Shown in pieces: positions 1 to 7,305 of a stretch of DNA of 64,000 nucleotides. How positions within the stretch are numbered: the stretch's first letter is position 1; every line of letters starts with the position of its first letter. The stretch is taken from contig DATMBG010000012.1 in the NCBI GenBank assembly GCA_035559535.1, positions 62,001-126,000 on the forward strand. The letters run 5' to 3'. A model generated the notes under the pieces. The model saw only the letters and a list, made by a program, of their open reading frames with translations, was not told the DNA's origin and did not search any database. The position numbers and the translations under genes are program-made. Source of the DNA: Candidatus Limnocylindrales bacterium (GTDB lineage: Bacteria > Moduliflexota > Moduliflexia > Moduliflexales > JAUQPW01).

Positions 1-141
1 ATGAACTCTTTGGGAGAATTGCCGATAGGTATACCGGGTCTCGTTGTAAATAATGGCCGTTTTTTCCGGAAAAACATAGGTACTCCGCTCTAAGAAGCTT
101 AAGGGAGTTAAGGGTACGTAATTTATACCAGGCTGAATCAT
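1..141 (-). CDS. Acyl-CoA synthetase (AMP-binding family), N-terminal fragment cut by window edge
   Basis: Reading the minus strand from an ATG at 141 gives 47 residues, MIQPGINYVPLTPLSFLERS and onward through a segment with FPEKTAIIY and TRYTYRQFSQRVH, and the frame is still open at base 1. This opening (LTPLSFLER, then a Pro-Glu-Lys-Thr-Ala block and a Y-x-T/Y-xxF block) is the usual N-terminus of medium- and long-chain fatty-acid CoA ligases, which activate carboxylic acids as acyl-AMP and then as CoA thioesters. A strong ribosome-binding site (GGAGGAA) lies just upstream on the minus strand. The AMP-binding and catalytic motifs are outside the window, so the substrate cannot be judged. 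Confidence 0.8.
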   Translation of the reverse strand, partial: MIQPGINYVPLTPLSFLERSTYVFPEKTAIIYNETRYTYRQFSQRVH

Positions 142-181
142 GGATTCCTCCTTATGGGGGAGGGGGGATCCCGCTCCTTTA

Positions 182-565
182 CTAAGGACTGGATTCGGGA
201 GGAAGACGTCTCCGACGGATCCCCCCTTTGTCGATGATTACAATGGAATTGGATAATTCGATACTTGCCGTGGTTTCAAGTACCTGTTTCAAGTATTTTA
301 TAACCTCCTGTTCGCTATAATTTCCGCCTCGAAAGAGAATCAGACCGGGTCCTTCGGCCTGTGCTAAAGTCAGAATTTTGGAATAGTTCAAATCCAGCGT
401 AGCTACTGTGATGACAATACGATGCTCCTTTCGGGCATAGGCTAAAAGAGCCGCATCTGAGTCTCGACTCAGTCCCCGGTCAATGGCATGAATGGCGTCG
501 TGGCCTTGCAGGATAAGCCAAAAGGCCAACTCCGGAGATAGCATCAAATCGACAAGAAATCTCAT
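182..565 (-). CDS. DUF5615 PIN-like protein (putative toxin)
   Basis: The 127-residue protein starts MRFLVD, with the conserved early Asp6 of the PIN-like DUF5615 family. It continues through a helix with GHDAIHAIDRGL, a DSDAALLAYARKE helix and a beta-strand IVITVATLD where the family usually has a TKDxDF-type acidic motif. It is the downstream member of a two-gene unit whose start overlaps the stop of the DUF433 gene by four bases, the usual arrangement of these putative toxin-antitoxin pairs. Nuclease activity is presumed from the fold only. The motif around residues 51-60 is looser than in typical members, so activity could be weakened. About 20 C-terminal residues are basic and low in conservation. 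Confidence 0.7.
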   Translation of the reverse strand: MRFLVDLMLSPELAFWLILQGHDAIHAIDRGLSRDSDAALLAYARKEHRIVITVATLDLNYSKILTLAQAEGPGLILFRGGNYSEQEVIKYLKQVLETTASIELSNSIVIIDKGGIRRRRLPPESSP

Positions 566-786
566 GGCAAAAATTCGACCGTTTCTTCTTCTGCAAGGCG
601 AGCTGCATACCCTAAAGCCTCTAAAATATCTTCGGCTTCCAGGTAAGGATAGGCTCTCAGGATGGTTTCTTGGGTCTCTCCGGAGGCTAAAAGCCCCAGC
701 AAGCGTGAAACCGGGAAACGAAGCTCACGGATACAGGGTTTACCACTACATACCCGGGGATCTACGGTAATACGTTCGAATCTCAT
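562..786 (-). CDS. DUF433 family protein (putative antitoxin)
   Basis: From the ATG at 786 the product is 74 residues, MRFERITVDPRVCSGKPCIR and on, the characteristic opening of DUF433. The family has a winged-helix-like fold found next to DUF5615 PIN-like proteins and is taken to be the antitoxin and autorepressor. The open frame extends upstream to 861, but those extra 25 residues are not family-like, so the internal start is chosen. It overlaps the next gene by four bases (ATGA), implying translational coupling. Conserved features seen are the DPxVCxGKPCIR core and the LLASGETQETILRAYPYLEAEDI segment, which corresponds to the usual GxSxEEIxxxYPxLxxxDI helix pair. Confidence 0.75.
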   Translation of the reverse strand: MRFERITVDPRVCSGKPCIRELRFPVSRLLGLLASGETQETILRAYPYLEAEDILEALGYAARLAEEETVEFLP

Positions 787-886
787 CTGCTTCTGATTTA
801 GAAATTTATTGATTACCGGAGGGTCAGAAGTCGAAATGCCACCGGACCCCTGACTTCTCATCCTAAATCTAAATAGAAAGGTTGTC

Positions 887-1003
887 TAACCTGCCGGGCG
901 ATCCTGGGGATCACCCTTAAACAGGAAACCCACCTCACCCTCCCCCTCGTTCCCCTCTCCTGAAGCTTCAGAAGAAGGAAAAGAAAGTGAGGCCTGCAAG
1001 GTT
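887..1003. repeat. Imperfect intergenic hairpin, pyrimidine arm then purine arm
   Basis: The gap between the DUF433 gene and the next minus-strand gene holds an imperfect inverted repeat. CCTCAC (933-938) pairs with GTGAGG (987-992). The centre is the perfect palindrome CTGAAGCTTCAG (960-971). The left arm is CT-rich, the right arm GA-rich. It belongs to the hairpin class described in the findings, and similar C-rich/G-rich text recurs inside two coding regions near 8.6 and 10.3 kb. It could act as a terminator for either side, but no T-run follows. Confidence 0.5.
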
Positions 1004-1025
1004 CAACAGAGAAATGGTATAACAC

Positions 1026-2459
1026 CTAAAATACTTTCCTGGGTTGGAGTAAACCCATTTCTATACTTGTTTCCTCTCGGATAGAGAACTCTAAGGGATG
1101 ATGGGTAATATTTAAATAAGCTGTCTCATCACCAGGGTGATAAGAAGGTAGAAAATAAAAGTAGACTTGATAACGATGCCGACCGTTATCAACCGTTAAT
1201 AGATCAAAAAGATGTCCAATACGGATAAAAAGCTGTTTACTCCCATCAGGTAAGAGGTTCATGGTATCTATATAGACAAGTTCCCCCTTCAGTTGGCTCA
1301 ACGTAGGCCCCCGTTGAATAACGGTCATAAAACTCCCCTGTTTGCCTGTAAGTACCGACCATTCTTGATGGCTACGATCCAGATTTTTTTCGGCCTCCGA
1401 CATGACCCCGTCTAAAACCACTCCCTGCCGGTTATTGGAGTTATAGAATTTCATCCCCAGGGCGTTTTCGTTAAAGTCCAGAGCTCCCAGTACCGAGGCC
1501 TGCGAACAGTAGCGACTCAATTTAATGGGGCTATGGATAATATTGGTATAGTAAAAGTGATTTAAGTAATAAATAGAATCCACTTCTTCCGAAGGAAGCT
1601 TAATTCCCAAGATAAGTTCCAGTTCAGGTTTACCTCGTATGATCACCCGGACGGGTCCATCTTTGTAAGCACTCAGTCTGAATCGGATATCGTCTTCATC
1701 TCGCTTGAAGGTTTTAATGGCTCCTAACAAGAAAAACCATTCCAATCGAGCCCGCCCTTCTATACGGGATTTTTTGATGAGATTCTTTCCATTCCCCCCT
1801 CCGGCTTCCGTGATGAGGAGTTTCGTATAGTAGGCTCCTTCCGGCGGAGAGCTGACCAGATAATAATCGGTTGAAATGATATGTTCGCTGGAACTAAGGG
1901 TATATCGAACATAGTCCAGAGGAGATCTTTCCGGAGGATTAGAAAAATAAAAGACATATGCCCAGCCTCGACAGGCTGTTAAAGGGTCTCGAACCTCGAC
2001 TTCCAGACCAATCTCATAACCCGAAATCCAGCTTTCCTTGGCGATCCGATCGCCTAGATCCTTGGCCATGAACACCAGCTCATCGTTTTCATCCAACAGC
2101 TCATGATCCTTGTCTAGATTGGCTTTAGGTCCCCGGGGTAAGACCCAGTTGTTTGAGGCATCGCGCTCATCAATCTGATAAGGAATAGGAATCAGGACCC
2201 CTTGAAGCGCTGCATAAACCCGAATATTCGAGATAGACTTCCCAAGAAGAATCTTTAGATCTTTTCCTTGTATGATGACAGGATCGGCGGTTCGAGTCAG
2301 GTTTTTTTTCTCCAGGATCCCAGGTGCAGGGGGGGAATAATTTCCAGAATCCGAATAGATGGATCTGATGGAGAAGGCGGGATTATAAAAAACAGTTAAT
2401 AAAATAAAGCCGTTAATAAGGACAAAAAATAAACGGTTTACAACTCGTCGTATGAACAT
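1026..2459 (-). CDS. Conserved exported protein of unknown function
   Basis: The 477-residue protein opens with a basic stretch and a hydrophobic helix (about residues 9-26, LFFVLINGFILLTVFY), consistent with a signal peptide or membrane anchor. The rest is soluble and beta-rich: a segment around residues 60-110 (ILLGKSISNIRVYAALQGV, then IPYQIDERD), followed by long strand-rich parts with many Tyr and Arg residues. No enzymatic motif or named domain was recognised. It stands alone on the minus strand, with a hairpin downstream and the divergent groES region upstream. The IPYQIDE segment suggests a periplasmic beta-sandwich protein, but this is a guess and no function is assigned. Confidence 0.6.
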   Translation of the reverse strand: MFIRRVVNRLFFVLINGFILLTVFYNPAFSIRSIYSDSGNYSPPAPGILEKKNLTRTADPVIIQGKDLKILLGKSISNIRVYAALQGVLIPIPYQIDERDASNNWVLPRGPKANLDKDHELLDENDELVFMAKDLGDRIAKESWISGYEIGLEVEVRDPLTACRGWAYVFYFSNPPERSPLDYVRYTLSSSEHIISTDYYLVSSPPEGAYYTKLLITEAGGGNGKNLIKKSRIEGRARLEWFFLLGAIKTFKRDEDDIRFRLSAYKDGPVRVIIRGKPELELILGIKLPSEEVDSIYYLNHFYYTNIIHSPIKLSRYCSQASVLGALDFNENALGMKFYNSNNRQGVVLDGVMSEAEKNLDRSHQEWSVLTGKQGSFMTVIQRGPTLSQLKGELVYIDTMNLLPDGSKQLFIRIGHLFDLLTVDNGRHRYQVYFYFLPSYHPGDETAYLNITHHPLEFSIREETSIEMGLLQPRKVF

Positions 2460-2830
2460 GAGAAATCTCCTCTAAAATTTATCCTGACTTAAAGTTAATT
2501 TGTTCACTACGCTTTGTCAATGTTTCTCGGATGAATTTGGAGGGGTAGGGGATTTTAAAAAAATAGCATTTTACTACTTCAAAACCGGGTCACCTCTCAA
2601 ATACTTCCTACCTATTTGCTGTGAAAACATTGTCTCTGAGAGGGTGGACCAACACTACCCATTGCCTTTCCTACGGGGATACCCTAGGGATCGGAGAGAA
2701 GTTTTAGATCCGTTCCCCGGCACTCTCTTTAAAGGGAGAGCAAAAAGTTAAAAAAACTCAAAAACTTAAATAAAATCTCTTTAATTTACTTAGATGATTT
2801 CTTTTTAGAAATATTTAAGTTTTTTTAGGC
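2460..2830. other. Intergenic region upstream of groES, no gene seen
   Basis: An AT-rich spacer between the divergent exported-protein gene and groES. An open frame runs on the plus strand at 2500-2751, but it starts on TTG, has no ribosome-binding site and has a composition unlike protein, so it is not called. The stretch 2740-2830 is very A/T-rich and could help open the groES promoter that follows. Confidence 0.5.
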
Positions 2831-2859
2831 TTGATTTTGTACCGTATCGATCTTATTTT
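2831..2859 (+). promoter_or_regulatory. Sigma70-type promoter of groES
   Basis: TTGATT (2831-2836), a 17-base spacer, then TATTTT (2854-2859). Transcription would start near 2866, placing the CIRCE operator that begins at 2871 right at the 5' end of the transcript, its usual place. The spacing and -10 are identical to those of the groEL promoter at 16331-16359. Confidence 0.7.
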
Positions 2860-2870
2860 GTGGTTAGTTG

Positions 2871-2897
2871 TTAGCACTCTTTAACATCGAGTGCTAA
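2871..2897 (+). promoter_or_regulatory. CIRCE operator (HrcA binding site) of groES
   Basis: A perfect match to the CIRCE consensus: TTAGCACTC, nine bases, GAGTGCTAA. HrcA repressor binds this inverted repeat and releases it on heat shock. hrcA itself is not in the window. Confidence 0.95.
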
Positions 2898-2983
2898 CAA
2901 CCAGGGTTGTTTGGTAAACCGGTTGATCAAGAGACGGAAATTAAAATTCAGCGACAGAATATAAATAAAAGGAGGGTTAAAGT

Positions 2984-3271
2984 ATGACGATTCGTCCATT
3001 GCATGATCGTGTTTTGGTTAAGAGAATTGAAGAGAAAGAAGTAAGAAAGGGAAGCATTATCATCCCAGACACCGCTAAGGAAAAACCTCAGGAAGGTGAG
3101 GTAATTGCGGTAGGTAAGGGAAGGGTTCTGGAAGATGGAAAAATTCAACCCTTAGAAGTGAAAGTAGGTAATAAGGTTTTGTTTGGTAAATATGCCGGTA
3201 CGGAAGTAAAATTGGATGATGTGGAATACCTGATTATGCGGGAGGAAGATATCCTGGGAATTATCGAGTAA
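2984..3271 (+). CDS. groES: Co-chaperonin GroES
   Basis: A 95-residue protein, full length for the family. It begins [19 protein letters not shown], has the mobile-loop region [15 protein letters not shown] (about residues 23-37) including the IIIP hydrophobic contact to GroEL, and ends with the [14 protein letters not shown] strand. The lid heptamer caps the GroEL cage for protein folding in the cytoplasm. A strong GGAGGG ribosome-binding site precedes the ATG. Transcription is controlled by the promoter and CIRCE site just upstream, and a strong terminator lies at 3438-3472. groEL is not next to it but 13 kb downstream, under its own promoter and CIRCE copy. Confidence 0.98.
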   Translation: MTIRPLHDRVLVKRIEEKEVRKGSIIIPDTAKEKPQEGEVIAVGKGRVLEDGKIQPLEVKVGNKVLFGKYAGTEVKLDDVEYLIMREEDILGIIE

Positions 3272-3304
3272 AATGTTTGAAACAGGTTTAAGTTGGCCAG
3301 TTGC

Positions 3305-3405
3305 ATAAGTAAACCTTAGTTTAAACATCAGATTCAGCAGAGATAAGAAACTTTCCGGGAAAGTTTTTAAAGTTGAATAGGTAAGCCAAAGTTTAAACAT
3401 CAGAT
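3305..3405 (+). repeat. Imperfect direct repeat in groES 3' UTR, period 72
   Basis: A 29-base block at 3305-3333 recurs at 3377-3405. The last 16 bases of each copy (AGTTTAAACATCAGAT, at 3318-3333 and 3390-3405) are identical, and the first 13 differ at a few positions. The copies sit between the groES stop and its terminator, so they are transcribed with groES. They look like a small tandem duplication of the 3' UTR. Confidence 0.7.
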
Positions 3406-3437
3406 CCTGTCTATCTGGATCTATTCTTCTTTTTTAG

Positions 3438-3472
3438 ATAGCCTGTGGGGTTAAACTACAGGCTATTTTTTT
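3438..3472 (+). terminator. Rho-independent terminator after groES
   Basis: Stem ATAGCCTGT (3438-3446) pairs perfectly with ACAGGCTAT (3458-3466), with an 11-base loop and a run of seven T residues to 3472. It closes a monocistronic groES transcript. Confidence 0.9.
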
Positions 3473-3488
3473 ACCCCTAGGAAATCTC

Positions 3489-3518
3489 TTGACAATTTAT
3501 AAAGAACTTCAGTAAATT
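3489..3518 (+). promoter_or_regulatory. Candidate sigma70 promoter
   Basis: TTGACA (3489-3494), 18-base spacer, TAAATT (3513-3518). It lies just after the groES terminator, 516 bases before the next gene, so it would give that gene a long leader or drive a separate small RNA. Confidence 0.5.
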
Positions 3519-3524
3519 TTTATA

Positions 3525-3772
3525 CCAATAAGGAAGGAGGACCCTCACCGATAAGCATGGGATAAGATCTCTGATTTTAGCTGCCTGCGATAGACTCCTT
3601 AAGGGGGGGTGTCTTCAGGTTTTATCTGAAAAAGCACGAAATCCTGCCTTGAGGTAGGGATTTCTCAGGTGTTGCCTTCAGGTATTGACGTCAGGTTTAG
3701 ATAGACCCGGTGGAGCCGTGGGTATCTGAAATCTTCTGAAGGAGCTAGAAGCATTCTTCGGGGTTAGATTTT
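3525..3772 (+). ncRNA. Candidate structured RNA or long leader, unassigned
   Basis: No coding frame is seen between 3525 and 4033. The first 250 bases are rich in potential pairing. AAATCC-TGCC (3639-3648) pairs with GGTA-GGATTT (3653-3663) with one bulged G and a four-base loop. CTTCAG near 3613 can pair with CTGAAG near 3736, which would enclose a long irregular stem. The stretch ends at a T-run near 3767-3772. The overall shape, one long interrupted hairpin of about 200 bases behind its own promoter, recalls 6S RNA, but no diagnostic 6S, SRP or riboswitch motif was recognised. It could equally be the untranslated leader of the ROK kinase gene. Confidence 0.25.
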
Positions 3773-4033
3773 TATTAGCCACAGATCGCTTCTCAGAGAG
3801 CTAAGAAAGAGGGGGATTTTTTATCCAGGATCCGAGATTGACCCTCTAAAGACTCCGGTTCGGGAGCAGGTGGTTAATAAAGAGGGGCCCGGTGAGGAAC
3901 AGACGGTTCAGGATGAAGAATCTTGAATGACCGGTTTTGGCTAGTCATATCTTCGCTCGGCTTCATCATCTTGTAAAAACGCTTTGATTTCCTTCTCCCA
4001 CAACATGATGGAGAAAAACCAGTAGAAATAACT

Positions 4034-5347
4034 ATGAAAGATTATATTATAGGCATTGACCTGGGTGGGACTAATTTAAGGGTAGCGGCCATTACTCGAG
4101 AGGGGGAGATTATCCAGAAATCTGAAGGCAGATCGGAGGTTCATCGAGGACGAGAAAAAGTCCTGGAAGATCTGTTAAAGTCGGTAGAAGAAATTCAAAG
4201 ATCTCTTCAGCCCAAGGGATGGCAACCCGTGGCGATTGGGTTTGGAGTTCCCGGTATTATTAAAGAGGGAATCGTGGTTCAATCCCCTAATTTTCCTGAT
4301 TGGGATGATTTTGATTTAAAGACTTATTTAAAGAACCACTGGAATTTACCCCTTTGGATTGAAAACGATGCCAATGCGGCGGCCTTGGGAGAGTTATGGA
4401 TGGGAGCCGGAAAGGAGAGCCGGCATTTTTGCTGTCTTACCCTGGGAACTGGCGTGGGAAGTGGAATCATTGTGGACGGGAGGATCCTCCATGGAGCCGA
4501 TGGGATGGCCGGGGAAGCAGGTCATATGGTGGTAGATCCGGAGGGGCCCCCTTGTGGATGTGGGGGGTATGGGTGTTTGGAAACCTATGCTTCGGCTACA
4601 GGCCTCGAAAGAATGTCGAAGGAAGCTTTACGTCGCGGGGCTTTTCGGGGGAAACTTCCCCATAATGTCCATGAATTATCGGCCAAAGATCTTCATAATC
4701 TGGCCAAGGCGGGAGACCCGGAGGCCAGGCAAATTTTTGCCCAAATGGGGCGGTACCTGGGCATCGGGCTGGTCAATCTTATTCAGATTTTTAATACCGA
4801 GTTGATCATCTTAGGAGGTGGCGTTACCGATTCTTGGGAATATTTTATCCCCGAGACAGAAAAACAAATCCAGACCCGGGCCTATAAGGCCCTGGCCAGA
4901 CGGGTTAAAATTCGCCGGGCACTTTGTGGAGGCGATGCCGGAGTCTTGGGAGCCGCTTATGCTGCCCTCCAGGGTCTCAAAGATCTCGAGGAAAATCGTC
5001 GACGAAGGGATGAAAGACCCTGGGGACGCTGGATCTTACTGGATGAAGGAACAAATTATAAAGTCAAACGGTTAGAGGTTAAACCGGGTCAACGGTTAAG
5101 CTTACAAAAACACCGATATCGAGCAGAACACTGGGTGGTCGTAGAAGAAGGTACGGCTCAAATAACCTTAGACGGGAATCAGATGGAGTTACACCCCAAC
5201 GAAGCCACCTTCATTCCGCAGGGAGGAGTTCATCGAATTACCAATCCTGGATCAAAACCGGTCGTTATTATAGAAGTTCAGTATGGAACCTACTTGGGGG
5301 AAGACGATATTACCCGATTGCAGGATGATTATGGGAGAGCCAATTAA
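4034..5347 (+). CDS. ROK-family sugar kinase fused to type II phosphomannose isomerase cupin
   Basis: The 437-residue protein has two enzymes in line. Residues 1-315 are a complete ROK kinase: ATP-binding DLGGTN (9-14), catalytic Asp112 in the ENDAN motif, and the ROK zinc site with His164, Cys174, Cys176 and Cys181. Such kinases phosphorylate glucose, mannose or related hexoses on C6. Residues about 324-437 are a cupin of the kind normally found at the C-terminus of bifunctional mannose-1-phosphate guanylyltransferases. It starts ERPWGRW and has metal-ligand positions in LSLQKHRYRAEHW and VHRI. It should interconvert mannose-6-P and fructose-6-P. The next gene is a guanylyltransferase lacking this cupin. 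The ribosome-binding site is weak. The fusion could feed mannose or fructose-6-P into GDP-mannose synthesis. Confidence 0.88.
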   Translation: MKDYIIGIDLGGTNLRVAAITREGEIIQKSEGRSEVHRGREKVLEDLLKSVEEIQRSLQPKGWQPVAIGFGVPGIIKEGIVVQSPNFPDWDDFDLKTYLKNHWNLPLWIENDANAAALGELWMGAGKESRHFCCLTLGTGVGSGIIVDGRILHGADGMAGEAGHMVVDPEGPPCGCGGYGCLETYASATGLERMSKEALRRGAFRGKLPHNVHELSAKDLHNLAKAGDPEARQIFAQMGRYLGIGLVNLIQIFNTELIILGGGVTDSWEYFIPETEKQIQTRAYKALARRVKIRRALCGGDAGVLGAAYAALQGLKDLEENRRRRDERPWGRWILLDEGTNYKVKRLEVKPGQRLSLQKHRYRAEHWVVVEEGTAQITLDGNQMELHPNEATFIPQGGVHRITNPGSKPVVIIEVQYGTYLGEDDITRLQDDYGRAN

Positions 5348-5348
5348 A

Positions 5349-5441
5349 GTATGGGGGTATGGGAGGATGGGAGAATGGCTATACTCCCATCCTCCCACAC
5401 TTCCATACCCCCATCCTCCCACACTCCCACCCCCTTCGGGG
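5349..5441. repeat. Minisatellite hairpin, TATGGGRG-type units then complement
   Basis: G-rich units (GTATGGGGGTATGGGAGGATGGGAG, split here as 5349-5378) are followed directly by C-rich complementary units (ACTCCCATCCTCCCACAC and similar, 5381-5430), so the RNA or single strand folds on itself. A small CCCC-TTC-GGGG hairpin follows at 5430-5441. It fills the gap between the kinase-isomerase gene and the guanylyltransferase gene and would lie inside their shared transcript. The same unit type recurs at 6703-6880 and 20279-20450. Confidence 0.8.
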
Positions 5442-5458
5442 TCCTTTGTAGTTAAAAA

Positions 5459-6511
5459 ATGGAACATGTATACGTTGTGATCATGGCTGGTGGAAAAGGG
5501 GAGCGCTTCTGGCCCTTGAGTACACCCGAAGAACCTAAACCCTTTATTAAAATTCTGGGATCCGAAACTTTGATCCAACAGACGGTCCATCGAATTCTCC
5601 CTTTGGTTCCAACCGAACATATTCTGGTGATTTTGGGAAAAGAACACCTTTCTTTGGCCAGAGAGCAGTTACCTCAACTTCCTGAACCAAATTTTATTAC
5701 CGAGCCCATGGGTCGAGATACCGCCCCTTGTATCGGATTGGCCTCCCTTCAATTGGAAAAGCGAGATCCGGAAAGCATCATGATCGTAATTCCTGCCGAT
5801 CATTATATCCCGGATCAAGATAAATTTTTAAGCACGCTGACCCTGGCCGTTGAAGTAGCCAGGCAAGGATCTTATCTTGTAACCCTTGGAATTAAGCCTA
5901 CCCGCCCGGAGACCGGTTATGGATATATTTTGGTCGGAAATCAAAAAATTACCTTGCAGGGCCGGGAGGTGTTTCAAGTTCAGAAATTTATAGAAAAACC
6001 TGATTTTGCCACTGCGGCAAAATATTTAGAAGAAGGTTCTTATTACTGGAATAGCGGGATCTTTATCTGGAGGAATAGAACCATTCAAGACCTTTTGCGC
6101 CGTTTTATGCCGGCTTTATGGCAAGGTTTGGATCGGATCAAAGGCTCTTTAGGAAGCCCAGAAGAACAGGAAGTCCTCCAGAGGGAATTCAAGCAGTTCG
6201 AAAGGATTTCAATCGACTACGGAATCCTGGAAAAGGCTCCCGAGGTGTTAATGATTCCTGCCGATTTTCGTTGGGATGATGTAGGGACCTGGAAAGCCCT
6301 GGATCGCGTTCTTCCTTTAGATGAAAATGGAAACATCGTCGTGGGTAATCATCGGGGGGTTGAAACAAAGGACTGTATTATTTACGCAAAGGATATTTTT
6401 ATTTCGACCTTTGGTATTTCTGATCTTATTATTGTGAGCTCCCAGGGTAAGGTGTTAATTTGTCATAAAAACATGGCTCCGGATTTAAAAAAACTCCTTC
6501 AACAATTATAG
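5459..6511 (+). CDS. manC: Mannose-1-phosphate guanylyltransferase
   Basis: The 350-residue protein carries the nucleotide-binding signature GGKGERFWPLS near residues 11-21, the PKPF substrate segment, a GRDTAPCIGLAS block, IPADHYIPD (Mg/nucleotide site), TRPETGYGYI, the active-site FIEKPD, and NSGIFIWR. It transfers GMP from GTP to mannose-1-P to give GDP-mannose for glycan synthesis. The length matches the short single-domain form. The phosphomannose-isomerase domain often attached at the C-terminus is absent and is instead fused to the kinase encoded just upstream. A phosphomannomutase to link the two steps is not in the window. Confidence 0.92.
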   Translation: MEHVYVVIMAGGKGERFWPLSTPEEPKPFIKILGSETLIQQTVHRILPLVPTEHILVILGKEHLSLAREQLPQLPEPNFITEPMGRDTAPCIGLASLQLEKRDPESIMIVIPADHYIPDQDKFLSTLTLAVEVARQGSYLVTLGIKPTRPETGYGYILVGNQKITLQGREVFQVQKFIEKPDFATAAKYLEEGSYYWNSGIFIWRNRTIQDLLRRFMPALWQGLDRIKGSLGSPEEQEVLQREFKQFERISIDYGILEKAPEVLMIPADFRWDDVGTWKALDRVLPLDENGNIVVGNHRGVETKDCIIYAKDIFISTFGISDLIIVSSQGKVLICHKNMAPDLKKLLQQL

Positions 6512-6555
6512 CGTAAAATCATGTTTTATGGTAAAATAAAGGAGGGAGTTGAATC

Positions 6556-6678
6556 ATGAGTTCCCTTGAAAAAGAAAAATGGGTGAAAATAACCGTCACT
6601 CTGTTTTTTGCGGGAAGTTTCTTCTTTATGCTCTACCTGCTGATTACGGACTTTTTAAAGATATACCCCTTTCCATAG
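6556..6678 (+). CDS. 40-residue single-span membrane protein
   Basis: A short frame with a strong AAGGAGGGAG ribosome-binding site (6539-6548) and good spacing. It encodes a charged start MSSLEKEKWVK, a hydrophobic helix of about 21 residues (ITVTLFFAGSFFFMLYLLI) and a short tail TDFLKIYPFP. It follows the guanylyltransferase gene by 44 bases on the same strand and is likely co-transcribed. The sequence does not match a family I recognise. The combination of a consensus ribosome-binding site and a clean membrane segment makes it a credible small protein. Confidence 0.6.
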   Translation: MSSLEKEKWVKITVTLFFAGSFFFMLYLLITDFLKIYPFP

Positions 6679-6702
6679 TAAGCGAGGCTTGAGACTCTTA
6701 GA

Positions 6703-6880
6703 GGGAAATGGGGGAGTGGGGAAGTATGGGAGTATGAGGGTGTGGGGGTATGGGAGTATGGAAGAGTGGAAGAGTGGAAGTGTGGGAGTATGGGAGATAT
6801 GGCTTCCATACTCCCCTACTTCCCTACCTCTCTACTCCCGCCCTCCCATACCTCTATACCTCCATATTCCTATACCCTGT
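6703..6880. repeat. Minisatellite hairpin, GTATGGGAGTRTGGRAG-type units
   Basis: About 95 bases of degenerate G-rich units (GTATGGGAGTATGAGGG and variants) run from 6703 to about 6800, then about 80 bases of C-rich complementary units (CCATACTCCCCTACTTCCCT and variants) to 6880. The arms form a long imperfect hairpin. Stop codons are almost absent in several frames because the unit contains none, and open frames run through it on the plus strand into the next gene. Confidence 0.85.
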
Positions 6881-6896
6881 CCTTTCAAAGGTTTCC

Positions 6897-7292
6897 ATGG
6901 CTTTTTTAAAAAAAAATTTCACGAAAGCCTTATTGGTTCATAATGCTTATAAAGTAAGTAGCGGTTATCGCCAAAGGGTCCTCTACTCATTTGCTTTAGA
7001 GTGTAATATAGATGAGCAAATCGAGTTAGCCAAGGAACGTATTAAGACCGTCGATGTAGATTGGGACCGAATAAAAAATGAGTTAGAACTTATGACCAAA
7101 CTAGAACGAGAAAAGAAAAATGCCAAAGCTAAACAGGATATTAAAGCGATTTCCCACAAACTTATTCTAAAAATTCGTTCTCTCGAACTCCCTTCAGAGG
7201 AAAAACAAAAATATATAGAAAATCTTCTGCACTTTATCCAAGAAACTTCTGGAGACGAGAATAAGCCGATCCTTTTAAATCAACTGGATTAA
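6897..7292 (+). CDS. Hypothetical charged helical protein
   Basis: The open frame runs from 6750, but its first 49 residues come from the minisatellite, so the ATG at 6897 (MAFLKKNFTKALLVHNAYK) is taken as the start, with AAAGG ten bases upstream. The 131-residue product is rich in Lys, Glu and Leu, with strong helical and coiled-coil character at residues 45-120 (for example ELELMTKLEREKKNAKAK). No signal peptide, membrane segment or known motif was seen. It sits 13 bases upstream of the DHH phosphoesterase and the two probably form one unit. Function unknown. Confidence 0.6.
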   Translation: MAFLKKNFTKALLVHNAYKVSSGYRQRVLYSFALECNIDEQIELAKERIKTVDVDWDRIKNELELMTKLEREKKNAKAKQDIKAISHKLILKIRSLELPSEEKQKYIENLLHFIQETSGDENKPILLNQLD

Positions 7293-7305
7293 GTCCTGAG
7301 AGGAG

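Noticed and set aside
2500..2751. Plus-strand open frame of 83 residues upstream of groES
   Set aside because: TTG start, no ribosome-binding site, sequence without protein-like pattern, and it lies in the leader region of the groES promoter.
3525..3772. Definite 6S RNA
   Set aside because: The single long hairpin shape fits loosely, but no conserved 6S motif was found; kept only as a low-confidence candidate.
5252..5647. Minus-strand frame crossing the 5349-5441 hairpin
   Set aside because: It is antisense to two confident genes and its middle is translated minisatellite (GGWGYGSVGG-type text).
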